Made by a program: the position numbers and the translations under genes | Notes under the pieces: generated by a model | The model's database searches: none | What the model was told of the DNA's origin: nothing | The model's input: only the letters and a program-made list of their open reading frames with translations | Source: Rutpela maculata | Taxonomy: Eukaryota > Arthropoda > Insecta > Coleoptera > Cerambycidae | Length of the DNA: 64,000 nucleotides | NCBI GenBank assembly: GCA_936432065.2 | Contig: OW386286.2 | Location: forward strand, 114,229,519 to 114,293,518 | Direction of reading: 5' to 3' | Part shown: positions 1 to 12,022 of the stretch, piece after piece | Layout: each line of letters begins with the position of its first letter | Numbering within the stretch: position 1 is the stretch's first letter

Positions 1-95
1 TTTTATTTTTTGGACAAAAATTTATAATTTATATGGCAAAACAACGTTTGCTGGATCAGCTAATAATACTATAAAGTTTTATATGGTATTGTTAT

Positions 96-235
96 TTAGG
101 TTTTAACGTTCTTATTGTATCTTTGCTTAGATAATTTCAGCCAATCTTGGCAGGCTTGCCCAATAGTTTTGTCCGTTAGTTCACCGACCATTCCCTGCAC
201 CTGGTCTTTACCTTGAAAGCAGATTTTGGCTGCCT
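96..235 (-). CDS. Possible terminal coding exon of an unrecognised host gene
   Basis: On the - strand a good acceptor (TTGTTTTCAG, at 236-245) is followed by 46 codons and a TAA at 96-98. The encoded tail starts AAKICFQGKDQ, contains GELTDKTIGQACQDWLKL, and looks like an ordinary helical soluble protein rather than a transposon. The exon begins within a codon, so it needs an upstream exon. An 18-nt segment at 620-637 with a strong acceptor (CTGTTGCAG) and a GTAAGA donor keeps the phase and could be that exon, but this is inference. The gene would converge with TTC27 at 5.0-6.0 kb. I do not recognise the family. Confidence 0.42.
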
Positions 236-912
236 CTGAAAACAAGGCAAAACACAAAATTACTAAAAAGTACGGTTGTTTATGTATATTATGCATGATA
301 ACTTTATTTTTAGGATTGGATATTAAAAAAATATATGTTACGCAATATATGTTAACTGTAACTATTACAAAAATAAAATAAATAAAAACAAAAATAGACA
401 GTGTAATAAAAGAGTACACGATACGTAAATTATAATGTGCGCTTACAATGTATGTTTATAAATAGTATACTATAAACATATAATAGACCTTTAAAATATC
501 CAAAAAAAAATATTGATTCTATTACAAATGACGAAATAAAACAAAATCTGATAAGATGTTAACCCAACCCAAATCCAATTATAAATAATCTAATTTAAAA
601 CAAACGGGGTATGTCTTACGTCGCATGGTAAAAACTTCTGCAACAGGTTAGGCATTAGGCTTTATTAAAACATATACAATATTGTTATTTTAATGCAATC
701 TAAGTAATCTGAACACAAATTACAATAAAGCTATATAATACTTACTTTATTAGCAGTCTTCGAATATAAACAAGCGGCACTTTATTGACATTCGACACAC
801 AATAAACAAGGAACAAACAAAATATATTTGTGGCGGCCGTTAATGAATGTATCAATGTTATTGGTTCAGGCAATCGATATACCTTTAAATATACCTTTAG
901 CAGAAACTTCGA
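236..912. other. No gene seen; putative intron/intergenic DNA
   Basis: AT-rich sequence with no convincing reading frame. It may be intron of the - strand gene ending at 96. The only structured point is the possible 18-nt exon at 620-637. Confidence 0.4.
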
Positions 913-1790
913 AATAAAAATAGAAGATCGAAGTGAATGGTCAGCAACCGGCAACAGCATCAGACCACGGGACTTGGTCTGATATACAGACGGATCAAGA
1001 ACTGCGGAAGGTACTGGTGCCGGCATATATAGCGATATGAGGAACTCACAGTTCAGCACATCGCTAGGAAAATACACCTCTGTCTTCCAGGCAGAAGTAT
1101 ACGCAATACTAGTTTGCGCAATTGAAAACAACAGGAGAGCCTATAAAAATAGGCAGATCAGTATTCTAACAGGCGGCTTTAGGGGCACTGTCAAACCCTA
1201 AAGTGACGTCCAAGCTGGTATGGGAATGCCAAGAAGAACTGAGAGCCCTAGCGGACCACAACAAGGTAACCCTTCAGTGGGTGCCGGGACACGCAGGAAT
1301 CGGTGGCAACGAAAAAGCTGACGAGCTAGCGAGAAAGGAATCGTCAGCTCCATATATTGGCCCAGAACCGGCCCTGGGAGTGCCTAAAACCACAGTACGG
1401 GGCCAAATGAGGGACTGGATCAAGAACCAACACAAAAAATACTGGGATAAAATAACCGGGCAACAACATGGTAAAACCTTTATCAAAGAACCATCCAGAA
1501 AGAAGACTGAAGAACTGCTGTCACTAAGCAGGAATCAGCTCCGCATAATCACTGGTTTCCTAACAGGGCACTGTGCCCTGAAAGGACACCTTCACAAAAT
1601 GGGATAATCCAACGGGGACCTAAAATGCACACAATGCAATAGAGCAACAGAGACATCCTACCACATCCTGTGCGACTGTGGGGCTTTGGCTCACAGAAGA
1701 CAGGCAATACATGGACAACCAAGCCCAAGAGGTTGCAGTGATTCCGGAAACGAAAGTTTGACGGCTCCCGAACAAAAAAAAAAAAGCAAT
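913..1790 (+). mobile_element. LINE 3' fragment: RNase H domain and C-terminal zinc motif
   Basis: Degenerate translation across frames shows an RNase H domain: YTDGSR (first acidic residue), FQAEVYAI (second), a third position that reads SILTGG where an aspartate is expected, and WVPGHAGIGGNEKADELAR (final aspartate). Downstream are SLSRNQLRIITGFLTGH and a C-terminal CTQC...SYHILCDCG motif, as in LINEs of the I/R1/LOA type that carry RNase H. There are frame breaks near 1000 and 1190 and a stop at about 1605. The missing catalytic residue and the frame breaks make it dead. The sequence is more GC-rich than its surroundings. The clade is inferred. Confidence 0.85.
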
Positions 1791-2310
1791 CGATAATCAT
1801 ACACATTTTACGAATAATGCCGAATCAATGCGTGAGAATTGCCCTTGTATGTCGACGTTCGTAGGTGACGTATCGACGATCAATTATGAGGTAAAGTATT
1901 GGTATAAGTTGAACGTTTATTTTTAGGGAAACGATAGACAACATTATTTTTATGTATGTACAAAAGCAAATATATAGTTATTAGTATAAAATAATTAACA
2001 ATTTTTTAAGTGGTATGCTCTGTAAAAAATGTAAATTGCAAACATTAATTAGCTTTCTGTTAAAAAAATAATCTATCATAGACGTAGATTTTTCGTACTT
2101 TCAGATGTTGAGGTTACAGTAAATACTATATAGAAAAAAAACGTTTATAAAATACTTTAATGTAAGCAAATTTGATGAGAGTAATTAATTCCACATTATA
2201 AACGTGGTTTTCTAGGTGTTCTTATAATACATAGATAAATGGAATGATTCATATGAAACAAAATATTAAATTGGTAATTTTGTGATTCCAAAATAGTATA
2301 TCATACACGT
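1791..2310. other. Intergenic or intronic, nothing recognised
   Basis: AT-rich, no supported gene or repeat boundary. Confidence 0.4.
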
Positions 2311-2425
2311 AGAATATACGACTGGAATATCTATGTTGTTAAAAAACGCTAAATATACGTTTAATAATTGTACCAAAACCAAAAATATACGATTAAATGG
2401 TTGAATATACGTTTATTAAACGATA
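2311..2425. repeat. Cluster of ATATACG motifs
   Basis: At least four AATATACG or AAATATACG words occur in about 110 bp, ending in CGTTTATTAAACG, which is itself palindromic. Clusters like this are typical of the subterminal region of a DNA transposon, but I see no matching terminal inverted repeats. Confidence 0.35.
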
Positions 2426-2499
2426 ATGCAAATTTGCGTGTTGCTTGGGTATAAGGCTTGTAAGGAGAAAAACTTCATGTAACAGTTGTTAATTTTTAT

Positions 2500-3420
2500 T
2501 AAATAAAATACCCAGTAAAATAATATACAGCTTATTATGGCAATTTTTACAGCTTAATGTCATATGGAATAATATTCTGGGGAGGATCCCACATTCATGA
2601 AATATTCATTGTTCAAAAAAGGGCAATTCGAATCCTATCTAATTTAAAAGTAAATGAGTCATGTCGTGGACACTTCAAAGTATTAAAACTATTAACAGCT
2701 CCAGCTCTTTTTGTTTATGAATGTCTTTGCTTTATCTTCAAGCATATGAAGGAGTTTAAAAATAACATCAGGGATCATATTTATGAAACAAGATGTGGCG
2801 ATCAGTTCACTTGCTGGGTAAATATAAGTTACACCTCAAGCTCAAGTAACTAAGGAAAAAGAAGAAAAAACAAAAAAAAACAGAATAACAATTTTGTCAA
2901 TCAAATAATAATAACATGTATTTTATTTAAATGTTATTTTAAAAAACTTCTTCGAATATATATATATATATATTACCAAATTTTATTTTATTCATGAATA
3001 TCTGCTATACAAGACACAAGGATACTTTGTCATACCCAATACATAACACAACAGTCTTAGAAAAAGGCTGTTTTTATAAATGTTTGCGTTTTTATAATAT
3101 GTTACCTACCGAACTGAAAAATATTACATCTATAAATATTTTCAAAAACAATATAAAAAACCACTTAATATACTTTAATAAAACCACTATACCTTAGAGG
3201 AAGTGAATGAGGCAACTTTTAAGTAAGAGTGTATTTGTTTGTATATTTTGTATTTTATTATTGTTTTGTTATTTTATTATTAGGTAGTAGCAACAATTTT
3301 TAATATATCATATTTATTCTGTCTTTTGTCGTTGTTGTAGAATTTTGGACATGTAACAAACTGAAATTGTAAAAAATTTTTGTTACCGTTACGCAATAAA
3401 ATTCTATTCTATTCTATTCA
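2500..3420 (+). mobile_element. Jockey-like LINE 3' fragment with (TTCTA)n tail
   Basis: The C-terminal part of a LINE reverse transcriptase protein reads SYGIIFWGGS..FIVQKRAIRIL, then YTRHKDTLSYP and FYNMLPTELKNI, matching the C-terminus of the LINE at 38.8-41.7 kb motif for motif. About 200 bp at 2790-2990, containing a (TA)n run, separates YETR from YTRHKD, so something was inserted or rearranged there. The element ends in AATAAAATTCTATTCTATTC at about 3400-3420, a tandem-repeat LINE tail. Confidence 0.8.
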
Positions 3421-3887
3421 ATGATATAGGTAAGAAGTATGTTTATGTAGATATTATCTATTGCATTCTGTGCTTGTGATTTTTTTTGTATTAAATTACC
3501 GATCTTCCCACCGACCTTTGCACCAATATAATTAAAACAAAATTAATGTCACCTACTGATACAATTTTTATTTAAAACAATATACTCAAATTGTTCAATA
3601 AATAAGAAAGTTACATAGGCATGTCCCACATTTAAAAGAGACTCTGTAATTATAACAAAAGTATTTAAATAGTCTTTTCTTTTGAAGCCGTCTGCACGTT
3701 GACTTAAATGAAGGTTTTTCCTTTGCTGTCAGCATTTAGTACTTACTAATCTTCCCATTATAAAAATCTCTACACTACACTACGAATAAACAATAAATAT
3801 CACTCACAAATTCACTAATGAATACCTTATAATAAATTTAAAAAAAAGTGTTTATTCACTATACACCAAAAACCTCTGAAAATAACA
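3421..3887. other. Intronic/intergenic, nothing recognised
   Basis: AT-rich; no coding or repeat structure that I can support. Confidence 0.4.
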
Positions 3888-4240
3888 GGTTTACAAAAAA
3901 AAATGTCACGTCAAGATTTCGAGCAAACTTAACCTAAAAGTGCTAAAAATACCTTTTTCGTTCATACACAAATTAATTCACTCAATATTTTGGGCTGAAT
4001 TTTGTTACTCGGGGATTTTTCAGGTCGCTGATCACGAATCTGAAGTCAGAATTTAATAATTTCTAAATCAAAGATGGCAGATGCTAAAATCCAGAAATTC
4101 ATCAAAATTTGAAGATTGTGGCCCAAAACTTATTAGTCGGGAGTTTTTGGGGTCGCTTGAGTGAACTAATTTGTGCATGAACGAAGGCGAAAGAGGTATT
4201 TTTAGCACATTTAGGTTAAGTTTTCTCGAATCAATAAATA
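3888..4240. repeat. Diverged copy of the AGGTTTAC foldback element
   Basis: Shares long blocks with the complete foldback at 30672-31214: AGGTTTAC plus an A-run, GTGCTAAAAATACCTTTTTC, TTCATACACAAATTAATTCA, and the mirror segment GTGAACTAATTTGTGCATGA. The outer part of the right arm is missing or diverged. Confidence 0.75.
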
Positions 4241-4782
4241 AAAAATATAATTAATTCCCAGTTTGTACTTTCTGTAATTGGTCTGTAACATTTTTTCGAC
4301 AAAGTAATACTTTTCGAGATACTTGACGAAAGTCGTTTGGAAATACCTTTTTTTTAAGCTAAAATCGCAATTCTGAAGTCGTTATAACTCAAAAACTATT
4401 AATTTATGTGAAAAATTGCATAGAACGTTTTCTTCTTAAAATTCAATTCTATTTCAGCTCCAATAAATATATATATTTTTTAAGACCACCCCCTGAGAGG
4501 GGGTGGCATCCACCCCCTATAAATTAGCAAGCCCCTGCCAAAAATGAACGAAATCTGTTCAATATGACATTATTCCGAAGTTAAAACCTCTAGTTACTGT
4601 ACTAATAGGTCAAGAAATAACTAAATATTATAGTGTTTCAATGATGAACCTGATATACAGTATTTTGCTGGCACTTCACATTAGTTGAACTCGGGGCTAA
4701 AGAACACCACTTCTCATATACATATCTTAGGTAAAATTCTCCTAGAGAGGCTAAAAACATGAAGAACATTAATTCTTAACTC

Positions 4783-4970
4783 AAAAAAAGTAAGCCACGC
4801 CTCTTGTAATCATTATTGAATTTATTTATTTATTGGATATTGTGTAATTGGATTTTATCTGTTTGTTGTACAGTATAATAAATAAATAAATAAATTCAAT
4901 AATGATTATAAGCTTTTTATTGAGTTAAATTATAAAAAGTAAGCCACACCTCTTGTAATCATTATTAAAA
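4783..4970. repeat. Inverted plus direct repeat around (ATTT)n
   Basis: TGTAATCATTATTGAATTTA followed by (TTTA)n is mirrored by (AAAT)n then TTCAATAATGATTATAAG, making a stem-loop. The block AAAAAGTAAGCCAC[GA]CCTC occurs twice, at about 4784 and 4935. It lies in the intron upstream of the TTC27 terminal exon. Confidence 0.6.
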
Positions 4971-5040
4971 GCTGCGTAATCATTGAAATAGATTTTATTT
5001 TTTGGTTTATATCTGAATTCAAAAAACATTTTTATTATAG

Positions 5041-6005
5041 GTGATGCTACAGATGACGTAGCTTGTTACGAAAAGGCATGGGAAATATCAAAACGACGAA
5101 GTCACCGAGCACAAAGGCACTGGGGTCAATACCTGTTTATCCGTAAACAGTATGAACAATGCATTCCACATTTCGAAAAGTCAGTTAGTATAAATCCCTT
5201 ACAGTCCAATGTGTGGTTCCGCTTAGGGTATGCGGCCTTGCAGACAGAAAATTGGCAGACTGCAGCAACTGCATACAGACGATATACTACACTGGAACCG
5301 GATGGATTTGAGGCATGGAATAATTTAGCACAGGCTTATATTAAAATAGGAAATAAGCGTAACGCCCACCAAGCTATTATAGAAGCTTTAAAATGTAATT
5401 TTGATAACTGGAAAGTTTGGGAAAATTTATTAGTTGTCAGTTGTGATATTTCAAATTTCACCGATGTACTCAAGGCGTATCATAGGTTATTAGATCTTAA
5501 AGAGAAATATTTAAACATTGAGGTGTTAAATGTGTTAGTATATAATGTATGCAATGATATCAATGATTGTGAAGGGCAACCATCGCAACGTTTTATCCAA
5601 AAAACTCGCGAACTTCTTGGTAGAGTAACTGCAATCTACCCTGGTGAAGGGTATGTTTGGGAATTATATGCTAGCTTAGCACCTGCCATGTTATTGAGGG
5701 CTCAAAGACTTCAACGGGCATACCGAGGGTACACCCAAGGCGCTTGGGACAAAAATCCAGCCACCTGTCAACAGGTTTTGTATGTTTGCATAAAGTTAGC
5801 AGAAATCGTTTTAGACAATGAAATCGATGCCAAGGATACTCTAATTAATTCCATTAGATTAAATTTAAGTTCTGCTATTGCTGCCATTAAAAAACAGGAT
5901 TGGGAGGAAACTCGTGAACTAGTGGAACAGGTTTCTGGTCATTTAGAAAAAATTATTGACAAAATTAAAAGTAATGGATCCAACATTAAAACAAGTAGTA
6001 CTTAA
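5041..6005 (+). CDS. TTC27: Tetratricopeptide repeat protein 27, terminal exon
   Basis: After a polypyrimidine tract and acceptor (TTTTTATTATAG) the exon encodes about 320 residues to a TAA at 6003-6005. It starts within a codon, so all upstream exons lie in introns I could not resolve or outside the window. Recognisable segments are YEKAWEISKRRSHRAQRHWG, then TPR units around PHFEKSVSINPLQSNVWFRL, AYRRYTTLEPDGFEAWNNLA and ALKCNFDNWKVWENLL, then AYHRLLDLKEKY, which match the conserved C-terminal half of TTC27. Family proteins are about 800-850 residues, so this is roughly the last 40 percent. TTC27 is a TPR co-chaperone-like protein reported to help assemble the U5 snRNP (established knowledge, recalled). 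The frame is intact with no sign of decay. Confidence 0.93.
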
Positions 6006-6043
6006 CTTTCATATATGAGTTATATTATTTAATATAATATAGT

Positions 6044-6049
6044 AATAAA
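6044..6049 (+). promoter_or_regulatory. Poly(A) signal of TTC27
   Basis: AATAAA 39 bases after the TTC27 stop codon, followed by a T-rich stretch suited to 3' end formation. Confidence 0.7.
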
Positions 6050-6069
6050 CTTTTTATTTTGCTTTTGTA

Positions 6070-6597
6070 GTTTTTTTTTCTTTATTTAATAATGATTATG
6101 GTTGTATAATACACTAGTAGCACCTAGGAATCTTGGGTCGATCCCTATAATGAGATAGAGTGAAATATAAATAGCAAAATAATGTACATGAAAGAAAGCG
6201 ATATATTAACATTGATGCCAGGCACTTCAGCACATTAAGAGTTCCACCGACGACTAAAAGTAGCTAAAGAGAAAAGTGGCAACAGCGTAGGTTAAATCTG
6301 TTTCTTTTCAGCATATTATTTGTCCATTTCTCTTCTCTTCTACCTTACATTGGCGTCGACTAAATATTTTAAAATGCCACTACTGTATAATATTTCTCTA
6401 TAAATAATCAGTGCCCGGACCGAAGATTTTCATTTCAGACAACTTTTATGCAGATATACTGTACACACCTTATGAAACATTTCCAAATAACAGAAAAATG
6501 TCGAAATGATGAAATATTCAGGCATGCCAGCTAAAGTTTGTTTATTAAAGTATATATATTTGGTTAGCAGATGTTATGAAACGAAATAGTCATCCAA
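6070..6597. other. Intergenic, nothing recognised
   Basis: Downstream of TTC27; no gene or repeat boundary that I can support. Confidence 0.4.
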
Positions 6598-7062
6598 CAA
6601 AAAAACCGCTGCGCAAGGAATCACTGCTTGCACATCCAGTTTTTCTATCCAAGTCTCCCACAACGAAAAAAATTTTGTACGTGGAAATAATTGTTTATGG
6701 AACTTTAATAATATAATATTTGAAATCGTCTACCCCAAAAAACCATATGCCACATCGGTGGTGGGGAGTGGATGAAGTAAAAAAAGTTTTGAGGTCTTTG
6801 GTTCTTGTACACATACTAAATCACGACTTTTTTTCACCCCCTTTGATACACATATACTAAATCACAACTTTTTTTCACCCCCTTTGATAATAGAGTGGGG
6901 GTAGTAATGGGGGTGGCTAATGCCAAAATTTTTTTTTGAGACTAGCTTCTCTTGTACCAGTTTTATGGACTTTTACCTGCTTGATTTACCTATTTACCCC
7001 AATTTACTCCCCAATCCTCCAACGGAATAAGATGAAAATATAATCTAGATCCAGATCTCATT
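6598..7062 (+). repeat. Dispersed repeat family R1, copy 1
   Basis: Closely matches 51966-52440. Shared blocks include AACCGCTGC, CAAGGAATCACT, GGAAATAATTGTTTATGG, the CACATCGGTxGTGGGG tract, GGGGTGGCTAATG and CTTACCTGCTT. A sub-block around CACTAAATCAC..TTTTTCACCCC is tandemly doubled here (about 6810-6890). No coding capacity or ends are visible. Confidence 0.75.
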
Positions 7063-7069
7063 ATTCCGG

Positions 7070-7840
7070 AGAATAGCTCTTGGTTGCAGTCTGGTTTTTT
7101 ATTCCTTATATATTTAAGGAAACATATAGAGGAGTTCAACAAAAATATTTCAATAGTAAATATTCTGCCCTCTAAAAGCATACCTACTATTTGTATTTCT
7201 ACATTTGCAATCCAATTCTATCTATCTTCTATTTATCCGATGTTACAATATCGTTCAAATATAATATGAATAATATTGGTCCAAGCACAGATGCTTGGGG
7301 TATGCCATGTAAAACTTCTAGAGGTTAACTTACACTATATTTACACACTTGCATTCGATTGATCAAATATGACTACTTCAAAATTGTCCCCTGAAACCCA
7401 GTCCCTCCAACTTTTCCAATAACAGCTGGCTATTTATTGTTTCAAAAGCTATTTTAAAGTCTAAGAATATTGCACCGACATATAGCTTTTCACTGAACTA
7501 ACACGGACTGTATTGCAGTTTCGCAGAAATTATTTTTCTAAAACCAGCTTGATAAATTGTTAATATTCTGTTATTTTCAATAAAATTGCACAGATCGTCT
7601 TACCAATAATTCAAACACTTTTTCATATGACGGTAACATGTCAACTGGCTGGAACTCATTGCTATTTGAGGTGTTCAGTTTCTTTTCGATAGGAGCCACT
7701 GTTGATATTTTCCAATTTTTTAGGACCTCCCCTCTCTCTAACCGTTTAGCAGCGGGAAGCGAATATGTATGCAAAAATTTATCGTGTCTGATATATGGGA
7801 AGCGAATATTTATGCACGATGTGAGGCTGTACTTCAATAG
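7070..7840 (-). mobile_element. LINE reverse transcriptase fragment, degenerate
   Basis: Reading the - strand gives GEVLKNWKISTVAPI, SYEKVFELLV, then FLDFKIAFETINSQLLLEKL (RT motif with the acidic residue after FL), then the equivalent of GIPQ.SVLGP as GIPKHLCLDQYYSYYI in a shifted frame. Several frameshifts and stops interrupt it. Jockey-like by motif order. Confidence 0.75.
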
Positions 7841-8859
7841 AATACGGCTTGATCAGCCATTGCACATGGTTACCGGCACCATTGTACTTATAACAGGTGC
7901 AAAAAATATAGAAAAAACGATGTATTAAAAATGTAATGTTTTAATCACTGAATTAGTAACTGATAGAAAATGAAACGCTGATAGATCAGCAAGCTGTTAC
8001 CGCACTTGTACAGGCAGATAGCTGTTCTTAAACATGCCCCTCCTGAAAGGGCTGAAGATACACTTATGACTATTTCCTATAATTTCAAATGCATATTTTA
8101 GTATTTTTGTCGTGATACCTTTTGTACTGCCAGTTTTAATATCCTAATTACTAGAGTTCCTTCCTTCAGCTTCTGTGATCTGATCGATGTCCTGAATAAC
8201 AGACTTGTGGACCGTGTGAGGGTCTCATTACATTCAGTTGACACAAAAGCTTCCGAGAGATTAAAATTAAGGGTAATCATTCAATCAAGAAAATGCAAGA
8301 ATTCAACTAATATCATTTATTGAGGTAATTCAAGTGTACAGCAAATATGTGCAAGAACCTATCTAATAATGTGAATCAGCCTACCAAACATGGCAAGGGC
8401 GGACGCCTTCTTTAGAAGTGTATCTCAACCACCATACAATGGAAGATTTACAATATAAGAATATGCATGCAATTTGACTTGGACAGTGATTATAACATTC
8501 CCAAGAACTCGTCAATTGAAATGCGTTTTACGGCAATATATAAGTTAAGTGAGGCTTTCCCGCTCTCTTGCGAAAATGTGCTAATGTAGTAGGAGCACAT
8601 ATGACACGTCACGATTAAATTTGGCCCTGGCTGAATCCGAAATGAGCCTGGTGGGCGGAAAATTTCAGGCAGGATCCGAAGCCAGATTACTTCCACCAAA
8701 AAAAAAAAAACGGTCATTACTGTCCTGTTCCAGAAAGATGAAATTTATGACACTCGAAAGGGCTCGATTTCTGCCACTGAAAACATATTAGGTTGGCAGC
8801 CTCCTCCTGCCACTACACTGTGCCGACCTAGTTTTAAGTGATTTTGCAAAGACTGTTAC
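7841..8859. other. No gene recognised
   Basis: Short open stretches only. None shows family motifs or splice signals. Confidence 0.4.
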
Positions 8860-9640
8860 AAATAATACAAATACCTTTATTTTCGTTAGGCCTGTGGGGT
8901 ACAAGTACCTATGGAATACTGTCACCTAAATACTAAAAAACGGAAAAAAAGAGCTAATCTGATATGAGTACTATAAGTATATGAAACATCACATGCACAC
9001 GGAATTACACTTTTCATATAGACATTGTACATTAAAACTAGATAATACAATTAGATAAAAATATAAGAGAAAAAATTAAAATAATTTTAGTTAAATTCAT
9101 TAAAATATAAAAATTCAACGACTTATAAAAACTATGCTCTTGCAACATGTTACGTACATGAGATTTAAACACATTAAAATTTTGTATAGCCTTTAAGAGA
9201 GTAGGTAAAAGAGTAATTTAATTGCCAAAATCAATGGACCTTTTGCAGACATTGTCGTACTGTGCTGAGGCACAAATAGATTATATGCAGGAATCTTTGT
9301 CTCTCATTAAGGTAAAGTTGTCAGGGTGCAATTTAACATAACACACACAATTTAAAATGTATATGTTTATCTAGAATATCTAGGATTTTTGTCATAGTCC
9401 TTACAATTCTTTTCCGAATATTAAAACCTCTTTAAACTCTTCAACTCTTGCATAGTTGCCCCAACACAAGATTGAGTGCACATAGGCATAATAGTACATT
9501 TTTAAAGTATCTAGCTTAATATGTTGTCTAAGCTGCCAAATAACAAAGCAGGTGGCAGAGCCATTCCTAAGCACTATACTTAGTGCTTGTCTAAGTACTT
9601 TTGTACTCGGGAACACTGTGCTTAAGAGCATTTCTTAAAA
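8860..9640 (-). mobile_element. LINE C-terminal fragment
   Basis: The - strand encodes FVIWQLRQHIKLDTLKMYYY followed by AYVHSILCWGN and, across frames, ILDILDKHIHFKLCV, matching the post-RT region of Jockey-like LINEs (compare YALVHSxLxYGxxxWGN). The 3' end appears to be an AATAAAGGTATTTGTATT stretch near 8870. A cluster of AGCACTT repeats abuts its upstream end. Confidence 0.7.
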
Positions 9641-9810
9641 TCGGTGGTTAGGGCTTCGAGCACTTTACGAAAGGGCTTAGTGCTTAGTAATCCCGCAAAG
9701 TGCTCGCGAGCACTCGAAAAGGCTCATAAGCACTTTAGCGCTCGCGAGTACTCCAAAAAGCTCCCAAGCATTTTATGACTCGTGAGCACTTTAAAATTTT
9801 TGCAAGCAAA
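9560..9810. repeat. Cluster of AGCACTT/AAGTGCT motifs
   Basis: About a dozen copies of AGCACTT or its complement, in both orientations, some joined as palindromes such as AAGTGCTCGCGAGCACT. They sit in a 250-bp tract that is GC-richer than the surroundings. Confidence 0.7.
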
Positions 9811-10020
9811 GAATCATTTCTGCATGATATTTGTGAATTCACACCCAATTTAGGAAAAAATTTTCAGACTAAAGAAAATTTATTTTATGAAGAACAAAAA
9901 GTATGTAATTAATTATTATAATAAATTGTTTTCATTCATTACTTTTTTCAAAATAGTCTCAAATAATTTTTTCTAAATTAGGTATGTGCCAAGCCAATGA
10001 TGGTTTCCTGTTTCATTTTT

Positions 10021-10145
10021 GCTACATAAATGCTGAGTATGCTACAAAGATACGTTAAGAGAATGATTATATGTCCAATTTCAAGCATAAAAGTTCTAAT
10101 GCTTCGTAAGAAAGTTACAGCTCTATAAAGATGGTGTCCAAAAGG
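10021..10145. repeat. Fragment of the 18.95-19.44 kb MITE family
   Basis: Shares CAATTTCAAxxATAAAAGTTCTAATG, GCTTCGTAAGAAAG and GGTGTCCAAAAG with the element at 18950-19439. Confidence 0.65.
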
Positions 10146-10230
10146 CGAATTTCAGGTAATAGCAACTTTTGAAGATTTTCACACCATTTTTGTACATGCA
10201 TGTCTGATCACTGGAAAAATTTTATCTTTT

Positions 10231-10410
10231 TAATCCCCGACCCAAAAAGAGTGGTTTTATAAGTTGGACGCGTCTGTCTGTCTGTCTGTCTATGGCTTCA
10301 TATCTCTTCAACGGGTGATCAGATTTTGATGCACTTTTTTTTATTTGAGAGAGTATTTTGTCGAGAAGGTTTTTGCCACATGGTTAGCTAAGTGACGTCA
10401 TTCCAAATCC
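10231..10410 (+). repeat. CCCCGACCCAAAAAGA repeat, copy 1
   Basis: Begins CCCCGACCCAAAAAGA, then TATAAGTTGGACGCG, (TCTG)n and GGCTTCATATCTCTTCA. A second copy starts at 10739. Widespread insect repeat style; superfamily not determined. Confidence 0.7.
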
Positions 10411-10734
10411 AATATGGCGGACCAGTTATTTTTCATGCCCCCCCATGATGTGGGTATCAAATGAAAGGGTTTGCTGGGAAGAATACGAAAATAAAATGAC
10501 GTCACACCAAATTCAATATGGCGGACGTCCCAAGATGGCGGACAAAATCTTTTAGTTTCAACACTATAATTTGATCGTATAGTGTATTCGCTCATACGTT
10601 GCATTCTAAGAAATAGTGAAGGATTCGGTTTAAACTAAGTTTTATATCGGATAGGAACGACGCAATGAATATACACTTCTCCAAGAAATTAACGCACCAC
10701 CAAAAAATAACCAAAAGTTTGATGTTAGTTAATT

Positions 10735-10890
10735 TTTAACCCCCGACCCAAAAAGAGGTGTTATAAGTTTGACGCGTATGTTTGTATCTGTCTGTCTGTC
10801 TGTGGCTTCATATCTCTTCATCCGATTTTGATGCACTTTTTTTATTTGAAAGAGTATTTTGTTGAGAAGGTTTTAGGCCATATTAGATTT
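10735..10890 (+). repeat. CCCCGACCCAAAAAGA repeat, copy 2
   Basis: Same order of blocks as copy 1: CCCCGACCCAAAAAGA, TATAAGTTTGACGCG, (TCTG)n, CTTCATATCTCTTCA, ATTTTGATGCACTTTTTTTA. Confidence 0.7.
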
Positions 10891-11364
10891 TGATGTTTGG
10901 TCGCCATCTTGAATTCGCCATGTTGAACTTCTCTAGAAATTGTCCGATTGAAGTAAAATTGAAAATGTGCAGACAATTATTGTAGCCGAATATGATTTCG
11001 GCCTCACTTTGATTCAGTCATATGAAACTGGTACGATTAGATACATTGATCGGGAGTTTTAAAAATTTTCAATTTTCAAAAGTTTGACTCGGATGTTTGT
11101 ATGTTTGTTTATCTGCCTGTCTGTCTGTCTATCTGTCTGTGGCTTTATCTCTATTCTTTTGATACAGTTTTTATTAAAATTAAATATAACATAAGTATAT
11201 TTATAACAGAACCGGTCTTGTAGACCGTGTGCGACTAGTAGAATACAAAATTGGGCCGCGTCGGCTTAAAGGTTAAAAAGAAGTTCTGTGTGGGACTCGT
11301 GATATAATAATACGCTATGTTGTATGTATATGTTTAGTTTAAAAAGTATAAAATAAAGTAAAAT

Positions 11365-12022
11365 TTCAAATTTAAAAAACCCCCAACACAAAAATATCGA
11401 CTAAATAACTAATGTAGAAAAAAAAATAAATTAACACAACTTTAAAAATTATGAAATAATTTTGATTCCATATACGAACTCTTATGATTAGCTTATATTT
11501 TCTTTATGTCCTCGAGATTTGCTTTCTTATATGTATGAATATGTTGGGGGCTGCTGTAAAGACGTACTACTAAATAGTTATATTCAAAACCCCCGACACA
11601 AAAATATCGACTAAATAACTAATAAAAAAAAAAAATAAAAATAAATTAATTAACACAACTTTAAAAATTATGAAATAATTTTGATTCCATATACGAACTT
11701 TTATGATTTATTTAAATCCAGCTTATATTTTCTTTATGTCCTCGAGATTTGCTTTCTTATACGCATGAATATGTCGGGGGCTGCTGTAAAGACGTACTAC
11801 TAAATAGTTATATTCAAAACAGCAGCTCCCGATATATTCATGCGTATAAAAAAGCAAATCTCGAGGACATAAAAAAAATATAAGCTGGATTTAAATAAAT
11901 CATAAGAGTTCATATATGGAATCAAAATTATTTCGTAAATTTTAAAGTTGTGTTAATTTATTTTTTTTTTGTATATTAGTTATTTAGTCGATATTTTTGT
12001 GTCGGGGGTTTTTTTAAATTTG
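11365..12022. repeat. Foldback element with two direct units and one inverted unit
   Basis: Unit 1 starts at 11380 (CCCCCAACACAAAAATATCG), unit 2 at 11590 (CCCCCGACACAAAAATATCG), and the inverted unit runs from about 11821 to 12010, ending GATATTTTTGTGTCGGGGG. Each unit contains CTTATATTTTCTTTATGTCC, CTCGAGATTTGC and a GGGGGCTGCTG junction. The outermost arms also pair. Confidence 0.85.

Noticed and set aside
1274..1486. Open frame opposite the RNase H fragment
   Set aside because: Antisense shadow of the LINE coding sequence.
10264..10290. (TCTG)n microsatellite as a separate feature
   Set aside because: It is an internal part of the CCCCGACCCAAAAAGA repeat and recurs in the second copy.
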